Part shown: piece after piece, positions 16,496 through 25,500 of the stretch
Layout: every line of letters begins with the position of its first letter
Position numbering within the stretch: position 1 is the first letter of the stretch
Assembly (NCBI GenBank): GCA_905233685.1
Contig: CAJOEZ010000016.1
Coordinates: forward strand, 1 to 38,793
Direction of reading: 5' to 3'
Origin: an uncultured Bacteroidales bacterium
GTDB lineage: Bacteria > Bacteroidota > Bacteroidia > Bacteroidales > F082
Length of the DNA: 38,793 nt
Translations under genes and position numbers: made by a program
The notes under the pieces: model-generated
Databases searched by the model: none
Seen by the model: the letters and a program-made list of their open reading frames with translations, nothing else
What the model was told of the DNA's origin: nothing

Positions 16496-17338
16496 CTATT
16501 TCCCAACATCCTCTGTTCCTTCAGGAAGGAGGTAATCGCTGGCCTTGGACGGAGAAATCGCACTGTGTCCTAATTGATTCTCCAATTGCTTACGAGCGGC
16601 TTTGGCCACGCTACCGCCATCCTTGGCCACTTGCTTTTGTCCTCGAAAGCCTTTAGGGTCGCGCTGTTTCGAAAGCTCCGCAGCCGAGGCTTCGGCAAGG
16701 ATATTGAGCGCGATTTCAAGGTTGGTCATGTTGTCGCGCAAGTTCTCTTTCCTTAATCCTTTATAGTTTTTGTATTGCTTGGTGGTGAATCCGCTCCATT
16801 CGCGCGTAATGATGTCGGTGAGCGAAGCATATTCCAACCCTTCTTGTACACCAGTACGTTTCCATTCATCGGTCAGTTCCTTCCGCACTTCGATGGACTT
16901 GATGCGTTGGTTGATCTATGCGTCGGAGTTACCTAAACGTTTATAGTCCATAATGGCCTGGTCAATGTTCAATTCCGGGTCTTGCATTTGGTCCAAACGT
17001 TGACTGGCCACCTGTGCCATCCATTGCTTGAAAGGCTCTGCTTTAGGCGACGGTATCGACTGGATGATACGGAAAAGTTGCTCTGTATCAGCGACATCGG
17101 TCATACGCATCTTGCCATCGGCTGCACGAAGTTTCAAACCGTGACAATTTGTCACGGTTTCATTTCCCTCCTCTTTTAGTCGTTGTTTTAATTTTCTCCA
17201 ATATGCAGTAGCATCTTTGCTGTCAGTAAGGACATCGCAAACATCCACTATGGAGAAATACCATTTCTCTTCCTGACCGTCCCAAACCGTGCGGACTTTC
17301 CTTTGCTCAAATAGTTGTAATGCTTCTTTTTTGGTCAT
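16496..17338 (-). pseudogene. BRO-N / DinD-type protein gene interrupted by an in-frame amber codon
   Basis: The two halves (17338-16916 and 16915-16496, the second also readable from ATG 16888) are in the same frame and separated only by TAG at 16918-16916. Aligned to the intact paralogue at 29191-30054, the stop falls at GNSDA-TAG-INQRIKS against GYSDRWINERMKS, so it replaces the tryptophan codon (TGG to TAG). The first half holds the BRO-N domain (VRTVWDGQEEKWYFSIVDVC) and the shared FRIIQSIPSPKAEPFKQW block. The second holds KELTDEW, LRENLRDNMTN-like and LGHSAISPSKASDYL. Family members resemble phage antirepressors and DNA-damage-inducible protein D. A 28-bp promoter repeat precedes it. 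A sequencing error or stop readthrough remains possible. Confidence 0.85.
17136..17160. promoter_or_regulatory. 25-bp perfect palindrome inside the BRO-N pseudogene
   Basis: AAACCGTGACAA-T-TTGTCACGGTTT: 12-bp arms around one base. It covers codons 60-68 (TVTNCHGL) and is centred 190 bases after the start codon. The paralogue has a different palindrome at the same place (29855-29873). Confidence 0.75.
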
Positions 17339-17369
17339 ATAGCGGGTTCATAAATTCATGTAGGAATAT

Positions 17370-17397
17370 GGCCTCAAAAATACAAAATAATTCGATT
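17370..17397 (-). promoter_or_regulatory. 28-bp duplicated promoter module, copy 2 (before the BRO-N pseudogene)
   Basis: On the minus strand AATCGAATTATTTTG then TATTTTTG (-7 box, 17382-17375) and AGGCC. It ends 31 bases upstream of the ATG at 17338. One mismatch with copy 1. Confidence 0.7.
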
Positions 17398-17413
17398 GGG
17401 GAAATGTTTCGCA

Positions 17414-17459
17414 GGAAAAATCAGAAGCAGCCAACGTTTCCGTCGGCTGCTTCTGATTT
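17414..17459 (-). terminator. Rho-independent terminator of the M13 peptidase gene
   Basis: A perfect 15-bp stem (17459-17445 with 17432-17418) around a 12-base loop, followed on the minus strand by five T. It lies 19 bases after the stop codon. Confidence 0.85.
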
Positions 17460-17478
17460 GACGCGAAGAGAACATGGA

Positions 17479-19524
17479 TTACCAAATGGCGGCACGCTCT
17501 TCGGGTGCGATGTACATCTTGTTTTCAGGCGTGACTTCGAAAGCCTCGTAGAAGTGCGGCATCGAGCCGAGGGTGCGGTTGACGCGGGCTTCGGCGGGCG
17601 AGTGCACATCGGTAACAACTTGGCGCTCAATGTATTGGTCGCGGGAGTTATTACGCCAAATGGTGCCGTAGCTGATGAAGAAGCGCTGGGCAGGCGTGAA
17701 GCCGTCGATGCTTTGGTTGGCCTTGGCTTCGTCGGTCATCTGGTAGGCGTCCCAAGAAATGTTGAGGCCGCCGAGGTCGGCGATGTTCTCGCCAAGGGTC
17801 AGCTCGCCGTTGATTTGGTAGCCTCTCACTTGGAACTCGTTGAAGAGCTTCACGAGTTGCTGGGTGCGCTCGGCAAACTTGGTGGCGTCTTCCTCGGTCC
17901 ACCAGTTGTTGAGGTTGCCTTTCTCGTCATATTTGCAGCCTTGGTCGTCGAAGCCGTGGGTCATCTCGTGGCCGATCACCACGCCGATACCACCGTAGTT
18001 GACGGCATCGTCAGCGTCCATGTTGAAGAACGGAGGCTGAAGGATGGCGGCGGGGAACACGATTTCATTCATCTCGGGGCTGTAGTAAGCGTTAACGGTT
18101 TGAGGCGTCATGAACCATTCGTCCTTGTCGACGGGCTTGCCGACTTTGGCCAATTCTCTCTCGGTCTCGAAGCGGATGGCGCGGTGTACGTTATCGAAAT
18201 AGGAGTCAGGAGTGACCTCATATTTGCTGTAGTCCTTCCACTTGTCGGGATAACCGATTTTCACGTTGAAGCAGTCCAGTTTGTGCAAGGCTTTGGCTTT
18301 GGTTTCATCGCTCATCCAGTCGAGTTGCTTAATGCGCTCGCCCAAGGCCACGCGCAGGTTGCCGACGAGGTTCAGCATACGCTCTTTGGCTTCGGCGGGG
18401 AAGTGTTTTTCCACATAGAGCTGTCCGATGGCTTCGCCCAGGCAGTCGGAGGTGTTGTTGAGCACGCGGCGCCAGCGGGGTTGTTGCGCTTCCTGACCGT
18501 AGAGGTACTTGCCGTAGAAGTTGAAGCTCTCTGTGGCAAGGTCATCGCTCAGCAAGGAGGCGTTGCCGTGGATAATCTTCCACTTCAGGTAGTCCTTGAT
18601 GGTGTTAAGGTCGGTGTTAAGGATGATTTTGTCGAGACCGGCGATGAAGTCGGGCATACCCACGTTGAGGCTGTCGAAAGCAGGTGAACCTAAGGTGCTG
18701 AAATAGGTGTCCCAGTTGAAATTGGGTGTCGAGGACTGCAATTCTTTGCGGGTTCTCTTGTTATAGGTGCGGTCGGGGTCGCGGCGTTCCACGCGGCTCA
18801 ACGAGTTTTTAGCCAACTGGGTTTCCAAAGCAAGGATGCCTTGGGCCTTCTTTGCGGCTGCATCAGGCTCAGTGCCAGTGAGTTCAAACATCTTGGCGAC
18901 GTGTTCGACATACTTGTCGCGCATCTCTTGCGTCTCGTCCTTGAGGTAGTCATCGCGGTCGGTGAGGCTCAGGCCGCCTTGATAGAGGTGCATGATGACC
19001 ATGTCGGCGTTCTTGGGGTCGGTGCTGGGAAATGCGCCAAAGAAACCACTAATGCCCTCGCCGTGGAGTTTGCCCATAAGCTCGGCCAACTGCGCCTTGT
19101 CAGTCATGTTGTCGACCATCTCGAAGTAGGGCAGGAGCTCGGTATAGCCGCGCTCGTTGATGGCCACGCTGTCCATACCCGCGTTGTAGAAGTCACGGAT
19201 TTTTTGGGCTACACTGCCTTGGGTGGCGTTTTCGTCTTTCGACACCTCATCGATGATGTCTTGGATGAGGAGTTCATTGTGCTGGTCGATTTCGGTGAAG
19301 GCTCCATAAGTGGAGTATTCCTCCGGAATCGGGTTGTTTTTCAGCCAGTTGTTGTTGGCATAGCGGAAGAAGTCGTCCGCAGGATTAATGCTGGTGTCCA
19401 TGTTGCTCAGCTCGATGGCTGGGACAACTTCTTTTTCAGGATTCGCTGTTTCGACTGCCTTTTCTCCGCAGCCGGTTGCCATTGTGGTTAAAATCATCAT
19501 GGCGATTAGGTTTTGCTTTTTCAT
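17479..19524 (-). CDS. M13 family zinc metallopeptidase (neprilysin/PepO type), lipoprotein
   Basis: 681 residues, the normal length for family M13. A signal peptide ends in ATGC, so Cys19 is probably lipidated and the enzyme sits on a membrane. The N-terminal ~400 residues are the helical M13 domain (SIDPADDFF-like NPADDFFRYANNNWL). The zinc site is H519-E520-M-T-H523 with the downstream GENIADLGGL glutamate, and NAYYSPEMNEIVFPA is the substrate-binding block. The C-terminus ends PEERAAIW; the family usually ends C-x-x-W, and the cysteine appears to be replaced here. It cleaves oligopeptides, probably for nutrition or turnover of exported peptides. Single gene with a strong terminator. Confidence 0.96.
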   Translation of the reverse strand: MKKQNLIAMMILTTMATGCGEKAVETANPEKEVVPAIELSNMDTSINPADDFFRYANNNWLKNNPIPEEYSTYGAFTEIDQHNELLIQDIIDEVSKDENATQGSVAQKIRDFYNAGMDSVAINERGYTELLPYFEMVDNMTDKAQLAELMGKLHGEGISGFFGAFPSTDPKNADMVIMHLYQGGLSLTDRDDYLKDETQEMRDKYVEHVAKMFELTGTEPDAAAKKAQGILALETQLAKNSLSRVERRDPDRTYNKRTRKELQSSTPNFNWDTYFSTLGSPAFDSLNVGMPDFIAGLDKIILNTDLNTIKDYLKWKIIHGNASLLSDDLATESFNFYGKYLYGQEAQQPRWRRVLNNTSDCLGEAIGQLYVEKHFPAEAKERMLNLVGNLRVALGERIKQLDWMSDETKAKALHKLDCFNVKIGYPDKWKDYSKYEVTPDSYFDNVHRAIRFETERELAKVGKPVDKDEWFMTPQTVNAYYSPEMNEIVFPAAILQPPFFNMDADDAVNYGGIGVVIGHEMTHGFDDQGCKYDEKGNLNNWWTEEDATKFAERTQQLVKLFNEFQVRGYQINGELTLGENIADLGGLNISWDAYQMTDEAKANQSIDGFTPAQRFFISYGTIWRNNSRDQYIERQVVTDVHSPAEARVNRTLGSMPHFYEAFEVTPENKMYIAPEERAAIW

Positions 19525-19539
19525 TAATTAGGTATTTAA

Positions 19540-19650
19540 AGATTTAAAATTCAAAGATTTAAAGATTTCCAATTTCAAGATTTCAAGATTTCAAAATTTT
19601 GGTCATGCCAAATAACTGCAAACTACTAACTACTAACTGCAAACTATCAA
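19540..19650. repeat. AT-rich short tandem-like repeats between the M13 and LolD genes
   Basis: Runs of imperfect direct repeats: AAAGATTTAAA-type units, then CAAGATTT repeated, then AACTACTAACTAC / AACTGCAAACT units. No gene or clear promoter is visible within it. It may be degenerate simple sequence that contains the leader of the M13 gene. Confidence 0.5.
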
Positions 19651-20298
19651 CTAAATTCTCCCGTCCTTAATCGTAATCGTGCGGTCCGACATGGCGGCCA
19701 GTTCAGGGTTATGCGTGACGATGACAAAGGTCTGGCCCATTTCGTCGCGGAGGCGGAAGAAGAGCTTGTGCAGCTCCTGTGCCGACTTCGAGTCCAAGTT
19801 GCCCGAAGGTTCGTCGGCCAGCACAACGGCAGGCTCGTTGATGAGGGCTCGTGCCACGGCAATGCGCTGTTGTTCGCCGCCCGAAAGCTCTGAGGGCTTG
19901 TGGTCTTTGCGCTCTGTAAGGTTCAGATAATCAAGGAGCTTTTCGGCTCTTTCAATGGCTTCTTTTTTGCCCATACCGCCGATGTAGGCCGGAATGCAAA
20001 TGTTCTCGATGGCGGTGAACTCGGGCAGCAAGTGGTGGAACTGGAACACGAAGCCGATTTTCTGGTTGCGGAAAGCAGCCAAATCCGTGTCGTTCAGTTT
20101 GTTGACTTCGGTTCCATCAATCAACAACTGCCCTCGGTCGGCCTTGTCCAAAGTGCCGATGATGTGGAGTAGGGTGGACTTGCCTGCACCCGACGCGCCC
20201 ACGATGCTCACGATTTCCTTCTTGTTGATATGCAGGTCGATGCCCTTGAGGACTTCGAGGCTGCCGTAGGATTTGTGGATTCCTGTCGCTTGGATCAT
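19651..20298 (-). CDS. ABC transporter ATP-binding protein, LolD-like
   Basis: 215-residue nucleotide-binding subunit. Walker A G34-ASGAGKS, Q-loop [14 protein letters not shown], signature LSGGEQQR, Walker B VVLADEP and H-loop VTHNPE are all intact. The sequence is of the LolD/MacB type, which powers lipoprotein release or other envelope tasks, but no permease gene is adjacent, so the partner is unknown. The start at 20298 ([12 protein letters not shown]) fits the family. An in-frame ATG at 20316 would overlap the promoter. Own promoter at 20314-20321. Confidence 0.93.
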   Translation of the reverse strand: MIQATGIHKSYGSLEVLKGIDLHINKKEIVSIVGASGAGKSTLLHIIGTLDKADRGQLLIDGTEVNKLNDTDLAAFRNQKIGFVFQFHHLLPEFTAIENICIPAYIGGMGKKEAIERAEKLLDYLNLTERKDHKPSELSGGEQQRIAVARALINEPAVVLADEPSGNLDSKSAQELHKLFFRLRDEMGQTFVIVTHNPELAAMSDRTITIKDGRI

Positions 20299-20313
20299 AG
20301 TTGAATTTTGCGG

Positions 20314-20321
20314 CAAAAATA
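20314..20321 (-). promoter_or_regulatory. Promoter -7 box of the LolD-like gene
   Basis: TATTTTTG on the minus strand, followed by C, 15 bases before the ATG at 20298; the leader would be very short. It lies in the gap after the DUF2007 gene. Confidence 0.45.
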
Positions 20322-20325
20322 CGGA

Positions 20326-20565
20326 TTATTCTTCAATGTCCGATTCATGAATCTCATCCAAAAGCAGCATGGCCTTGTCGTAGTCCTTGCTGAACACGTA
20401 GACCGAGGCGTCGCCTTTGATGGTGCCGGCAGCCCAGCCTGCTACGAGGCTCTCTTCTTGGAAGTTGCGGATGAGGAACTGGATGCCGTTCTCTTCAAGA
20501 ACGCTGCCGATATACTCGGCATTCACGACCGAGCCGGCGTAGACTTGTTTGATTTCGTTTTCCAT
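20326..20565 (-). CDS. DUF2007 domain-containing protein
   Basis: 79 residues of the putative signal-transducing DUF2007 family: YAGSVVNAEYIGSVLEENGI, then IRNF and a strand ending ASVYVFSKDYDKAMLLLDE. Cytoplasmic, with no signal peptide. Function unknown in the family. The start at 20565 (MENEIKQVYAG) is chosen over an ATG at 20625, which would overlap the EamA gene. It lies between the EamA and LolD-like genes with short gaps and has a candidate -7 box, TAACTTTG, at 20597-20590. Confidence 0.85.
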   Translation of the reverse strand: MENEIKQVYAGSVVNAEYIGSVLEENGIQFLIRNFQEESLVAGWAAGTIKGDASVYVFSKDYDKAMLLLDEIHESDIEE

Positions 20566-20589
20566 GGTATTTCGTTTTTGTTGGTGCGG

Positions 20590-20597
20590 CAAAGTTA
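20590..20597 (-). promoter_or_regulatory. Promoter -7 box of the DUF2007 gene
   Basis: TAACTTTG on the minus strand in the 37-base gap between the EamA stop and the DUF2007 ATG. Confidence 0.45.
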
Positions 20598-20602
20598 AAC
20601 AA

Positions 20603-21526
20603 TTATTTTGGTTTTTCGTCCACATTCAGCATCACAATTGCAAACAGCATCACAATCGCCGCTGCCCACTGCATGGGCGAATAGATTGTGCCGTTGACGA
20701 AATAGTCCAACACCACGGCTGTGATGGGGTACATCAGCTCGAGGAAGGTGGACAGCGAGGCTTTCACATGTCGCAAACCGTAGTAATACAGAAAGATAGC
20801 GCCAGAACCCGTAGTCAGGCCGATGAGGGCGATGAAGAGCCAGTTGCGTGGCGTGACCTGCGAGAAGTCGCCGATATGACCCGTGAACAGCACGATGACA
20901 AGCATGATTAAGGTCGTGAAGCCATAGCGGAAAAAAGTGGAGCTGACAAAGGAATAGTTGCCCAATACTTTTTTGGAAAACACCGTCGAGCTGCCGAAGG
21001 AGAAGGCCGCCAAGAGCGACAGCAAAGCCGCGTAAACCGTGGTAATGCCCTCAGTGCTGAAGTCGGGGAGCGACCAACCGAAAGTGAGGAAATAACCGCC
21101 AATCAGGGCGATGCTGGCCCAAAGCGCGAAATGTTTCTTGATTCGCTCTTTCAAGATGATACGGGCCAAAATGACGGCAAAGACGGGCTGCAGTTTTTGC
21201 AACAGCACCACAACCGAAAGATTGTTGAAATGCAGCAAAAACAGCGACTTGACAATGGCCAAAGTGCCCAAAGCACCGCCAAACAGGGCGATGAGAAGGA
21301 AATAAATGAGGTCGGAGCGCGTCATGGTTTTCAGGTGCCGGTATTCCCTGAAAAAGAACAGGTTCATCAGCAGGAAAGGGCAGAGGTGGATGATGAAGAC
21401 CACAAAGGCCGTGTTGAGGTTGTAGAGTTGCGGCGTGAGCAAAATGCCGTCCACGCCCCAAAGCATGGCGGAAAAGGCCACGGCTAATGCTCCGGTGAGT
21501 TTTGTATTTTGTTGGTTTTCTTTCAT
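20603..21526 (-). CDS. EamA/DMT-family transporter
   Basis: 307-residue inner-membrane protein with about ten hydrophobic helices in two repeated EamA halves (first LTGALAVAFSAMLWGVDGIL, second TTVYAALLSLLAAFSFGSST). The family exports or imports small metabolites; the substrate is not evident. The start ATG (21526-21524) overlaps the pnuC stop TGA in an ATGA arrangement, so translation is likely coupled to pnuC. That linkage hints at a related vitamin or nucleoside substrate, which is inference. Confidence 0.92.
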   Translation of the reverse strand: MKENQQNTKLTGALAVAFSAMLWGVDGILLTPQLYNLNTAFVVFIIHLCPFLLMNLFFFREYRHLKTMTRSDLIYFLLIALFGGALGTLAIVKSLFLLHFNNLSVVVLLQKLQPVFAVILARIILKERIKKHFALWASIALIGGYFLTFGWSLPDFSTEGITTVYAALLSLLAAFSFGSSTVFSKKVLGNYSFVSSTFFRYGFTTLIMLVIVLFTGHIGDFSQVTPRNWLFIALIGLTTGSGAIFLYYYGLRHVKASLSTFLELMYPITAVVLDYFVNGTIYSPMQWAAAIVMLFAIVMLNVDEKPK

Positions 21527-22236
21527 TTGTATGATTGGTCGTTGGCAGTGGCTTCCTTTTCCCAGCGCACGCACATGATGACAGAATTAATAAGGTAGAC
21601 GACATACATCATCGTGATGGGGAAGTTGCCCGCCTTGATGTACATGAAAATGCTGACACAGTTGATGGCAATCCAGAGCCACCATTGCTCGCTGAACATC
21701 CTGACCATCAGAATCATGGCCACGACTTGCATGACGGCTTTGGCGGCATCGGCGAAGGGAGCGATGTCATTGGTGAAGTGTTTCATCAGCAGACCGACAC
21801 CGATGGTGCCCACCACGATGACGGCCAAGCTGGTGAGGCGCGTGCGGTTTGAGGCGTGCCTTTTCAACACTTCGTGAGTCTCGTGGTTCATGTTTTTCGA
21901 CCAGGTGAAGAAACCCACAAACTGCATGATGAAGTTGTAAACCGTCACGCCAAAATCGGCATAGAGTCTGGAAATCAGCGTGATGTAAATCATCAGGCAG
22001 CAGTGGATGAAGCCGAAGACATAATTGGAGAGCTTGCCCTTGCCGCCCAACACCACGTTGATGATGCCGCAGGCCGAGGCCACGATGTGAATCCAATAGA
22101 ACGGGTCGCTCCCCTTGTCGTACTTGAACAGGACGGACATCACCGTGACGATGAGGCACACACTGACGAGCCAAATCACGTCGAAAGGTTTCCATCCTGA
22201 AAGTTCCTCTTTTATTATAGTTTTGATTTTCTGCAT
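21523..22236 (-). CDS. pnuC: PnuC-family nicotinamide riboside (or thiamine) transporter
   Basis: 237-residue inner-membrane protein with about seven helices. Family landmarks are the N-terminal WKPFDVIWL, the VYNFIMQFVGFFTWSKN segment and the C-terminal block QWWLWIAINCVSIFMYIKAG with the paired tryptophans. PnuC imports nicotinamide riboside by facilitated diffusion. Bacteroidetes also have the PnuT branch for thiamine, normally behind a TPP riboswitch, and I see no such riboswitch in the ~95-base leader, which favours PnuC. First gene of a pair with the EamA transporter (ATGA overlap). Confidence 0.88.
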   Translation of the reverse strand: MQKIKTIIKEELSGWKPFDVIWLVSVCLIVTVMSVLFKYDKGSDPFYWIHIVASACGIINVVLGGKGKLSNYVFGFIHCCLMIYITLISRLYADFGVTVYNFIMQFVGFFTWSKNMNHETHEVLKRHASNRTRLTSLAVIVVGTIGVGLLMKHFTNDIAPFADAAKAVMQVVAMILMVRMFSEQWWLWIAINCVSIFMYIKAGNFPITMMYVVYLINSVIMCVRWEKEATANDQSYK

Positions 22237-22268
22237 GTTGATTTGGAATTGAAGGGATTAGTTGGGGA

Positions 22269-22276
22269 CAAAGGTA
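22269..22276 (-). promoter_or_regulatory. Promoter -7 box of pnuC
   Basis: TACCTTTG on the minus strand, 32 bases before the pnuC ATG. Confidence 0.45.
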
Positions 22277-22330
22277 AGGGTTTATTTTGTATTTTGAGGC
22301 TCGTTTGGAATTATTCAGGAGAAATGGTAC

Positions 22331-22369
22331 AAAAAAGAGACAGCCAACGTAAAGTCAGCTGTCTCTTTT
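22331..22369 (-). terminator. Rho-independent terminator of the collar/giant-protein operon
   Basis: A 12-bp stem (22369-22358 with 22344-22333, GAGACAGC core) around a 13-base loop, running into six T on the minus strand. It lies about 140 bases beyond the stop of the 1804-residue protein. Confidence 0.8.
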
Positions 22370-22431
22370 GGATAATAGCCTACAGCAGCCATGTCATTCC
22401 CGCGTTGGCTTGTGCGAGAGCAGGTTGCTGA

Positions 22432-22497
22432 GCCTTGAGCCTGTCGAAAGGTCGAAGCACCGTCTGTTGAATGTCGGCCCTTCGACAAGCTCAGGGG
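22432..22497. repeat. Dispersed inverted repeat of the TGAGC.TGTCGAA / TTCGACAAGCTCA type
   Basis: Left arm CCTTGAGCCTGTCGAAAGG and right arm CCCTTCGACAAGCTCAGGGG pair with few mismatches around ~25 bases. Translated, it gives the familiar LSLSKG and FRQAQG peptides of a repeat seen in very diverse genomes. It lies in the 3' untranslated region of the giant-protein gene, before its terminator. An unpaired GTCATTCCCGCG stretch sits just left of it (22393-22404). Confidence 0.75.
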
Positions 22498-22508
22498 CCT
22501 TAGATTCA

Positions 22509-25500
22509 TCATTCAACGACTAATTTCCGATAACACATTCCCTTGCCTTCTACGCTGATTATCAGTGTATAAACGCCAGGGGTGCTCGGTGCGGTGATGG
22601 TCTGTAGAGACATAGCGCGCCGTGTCTCTACAACCGCGCCAAGGGCGTTGATGGTTTCCACCCGTACCTCGCCCGTTTCCTCTGGCAGGCCAAGGGAAAC
22701 CCTTTGACCCCTCGCCACAGGGTTCGGGAAGAGTTTAACGAAGTTGTCCCATTCGTCCAAACCTGTGTTGTGACGGAAGCGAACGATGTAAGGCTCGTCG
22801 AAGCTGCCGATTACTGCATTGGTCTCGTATAACAGAGACGTAATACATTGTGTCTCTACCTCGCCCGTTTCAGTGTTGTAGAAGCCGAAATACAGTTCAG
22901 CAGATTCATCTCCTGCCACAGTCAAGAAGGCCATATAGCGGTTGATGGGTTCCACATAGAGCAATCTCGCGCTGCCTCGGCATTCGCCGCCAGCGAAGAC
23001 GGCCAGCTCGTATTGCTCGCCTTGCACTTCTTCGCCGTTAAGCTCAACTACGGCCATCACGCTCATATTGTCAGGATAGGCGTTCAGATTGGGTCTCCAG
23101 TGGTTGTTCTCGGTGGTCTGGTTGGCTCTTAAGTCGGTTCTCGTTCCGCTGTTGGGATAGGTCAGGGTGATGTTTGAGCTGTTGTTCGACTTGTACATCA
23201 AGCCCATACCAGGGTGTAGCAGATTCAAAGAACCATACCAACCGAAACCTTCCAGATAGGACGCGAAGCCGTCGTTTTGCGACTTCAGCATGTCGTTGGT
23301 CTGCGAGGTGATGCCCGACAAGGCCTCCGTTACGCTCAAATTGGCGTTCACGGGATAGCCGACCCATGTCCAGCCTCTGTTAAGCGTTATCGGGTGTGCA
23401 GTGGGATTGGCTACGCTGCCTGTCATTTCAACAGTGCAGGCTTGGCTCGCCCGAATTTGGTATGTGCTTTCGTTGTATATAGAGGAAAGCGAGCCGTACC
23501 AGCCGTAGCCAGCAAGGTAGGAAGCGTAACCATCGTTTTGCGACTTGACCATCATGCCGCTTGTGCCAAGACCGCTTTGCAGTATCGCAAGTCCGTCGAT
23601 GCCCTCAAGTTCGATGTAACTGCTCCACCAGTTCCAGCCGCTGTTGAAGTTGGTGGTTTGGGTGATGCTGCCTGAATCGAAATCGAATACATGAGGATTT
23701 GACGCATTGCCGATGGTGGCGTTCGTGGCAAAAGTAATTGAGGCACACGACAAATCAAGCTCCTCGCCGAGGGCATGGTCGTAGAGGCGGAAACTGATGC
23801 TGTTGCCATCGTCCCCATAAATGGTGAGGAAGACGAAATAGTGACCCAAGGACGAATAATACTGGTCGGTAAGCTGCTCGCGACCACGGCATTCGTTGCC
23901 GCAGAAAGCACCGATTTCAAGCGTATTCGTCGTTTGCTCCACGCCGTTGATTCGGATGATGCCGATGATGGTCATAGTGCTGGGATAATCGTAGGTGTTC
24001 ACGTTCCAGTGGTAACCAAAGACGAAATTAGCAACGAGATTGCGGTTGGTCGTGACAGTGAAAGCGTAAGTCGCCTCTGTAGAGACCACAACTCCGTTCT
24101 CCGTCCAATTTACAAAGGTGTAGCCTTCGTTAGGCATGGCGGTCAAGGTGCAAAGGTTGCCTTGTTCATAGAAGCCAGTGCCGACCACCGTACCAGCGCC
24201 TTCAGGATTGACGCTCGCGCTTATTTCCATGTGGGACTCGTCATACTGAACGATATAAATCATCTTCGACATTCCCTCAATTTCAGGAGCAAGGATTTCA
24301 AGCGAGTCAATTCTCATCCCGCCATTAATGTTGGATTCATACGTGAAAGTGAAAGAGCCGTCGTCGATGCCTTCCGCAATGCCGTTCAGGTGAACCCAAG
24401 TGCTCAGCGAATCCGAGACGTACCAGTCCATTTCAATATCGCCCAATCCTACATTGCGGATTTGCACCTCATATTCGCCGCCTTCGGTGCTCACGAGTAT
24501 GGTATCCGCGACACTGATGACAGGAATCCAGCGCTCATAATTGGCTCTATAGAATTGGTCTGTCAACTTATTGATAGTCAATGCGGTATTTTCAGACACA
24601 ATATTACCCAAACGGTCTGTCCAATTCACGAAATGGTAGGAGCCATGTTGCTCCAAAGCAGTAAATGTGACGGTCCCACTGCTTCTGTTGTAAGAGCGAT
24701 GGAAACTCCCCTTTCCGTTGCCTCTTCCGTTTCTGTCCACTTCGGAGCATGTGATATAAGGGAGCAAGTTGCCACTCGTGGCGATGTCGATGTTGCGGAT
24801 TTCATTGGGACGATCGGTAAAGTCGTATTGCAAGCTAAGGATGAGCGAGTCAATTACGACATCGGCATTACCTGTGGTATGCACGTCCTTAGACATGATA
24901 ATATCACTCCAAGCGGCGGGCCTAGAAAACAGCATTGTGTTTGCCACATTGCTGTTCAACAGTGAATAAAGCAACGACTGTGTAGCCAATGAAGGTTCAA
25001 TGATGGTAGTCTGTTGCGAAAGCGGATTATATCGGATACTCCACGTGTTTGGATGGGGATTTTGTGTCGATTTGGAGACATGGTTGAACCAATAGATTTC
25101 TCCGTTTTTCCTGAATCTCGAAATGCCATTGTGCTTCAGGTCAAGATCCATATAGGTTGACATGCCAACATTCCCTTCTGTATGCGCTTCCATATATTGT
25201 ACATCGAAGCCCACGATTCTAACGTTTTCTTCATTGGGAGGGAACAAACCAAGATCAAACATATTAAGGTCGTATTCCTCATTGGCATTGATTTTGTCAA
25301 GCACTTCCCGAGGAACGACAAAGGATATTGTGGTGGTTTGTTCTGGCGCATTATATACCAACTCATCAATAACATTCTCAATCATTCCTGATACTTCTTC
25401 CCTAAATAAGGCAGAAAGCGTAGTATATGCCGCTGGATTGGCAGGCGTGGAGTTGTCGAAAATGACTTGGCCTTGGTCTATCATGATTTCAAGGCGATTA

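Noticed and set aside
22237..22332. TPP riboswitch before pnuC
   Set aside because: The leader is short (~30-95 bases) and lacks the conserved CUGAGA core.
24079..24087. TGTAGAGAC in the giant gene as another palindrome copy
   Set aside because: Only one arm is present; no GTCTCTAC partner follows within reach.
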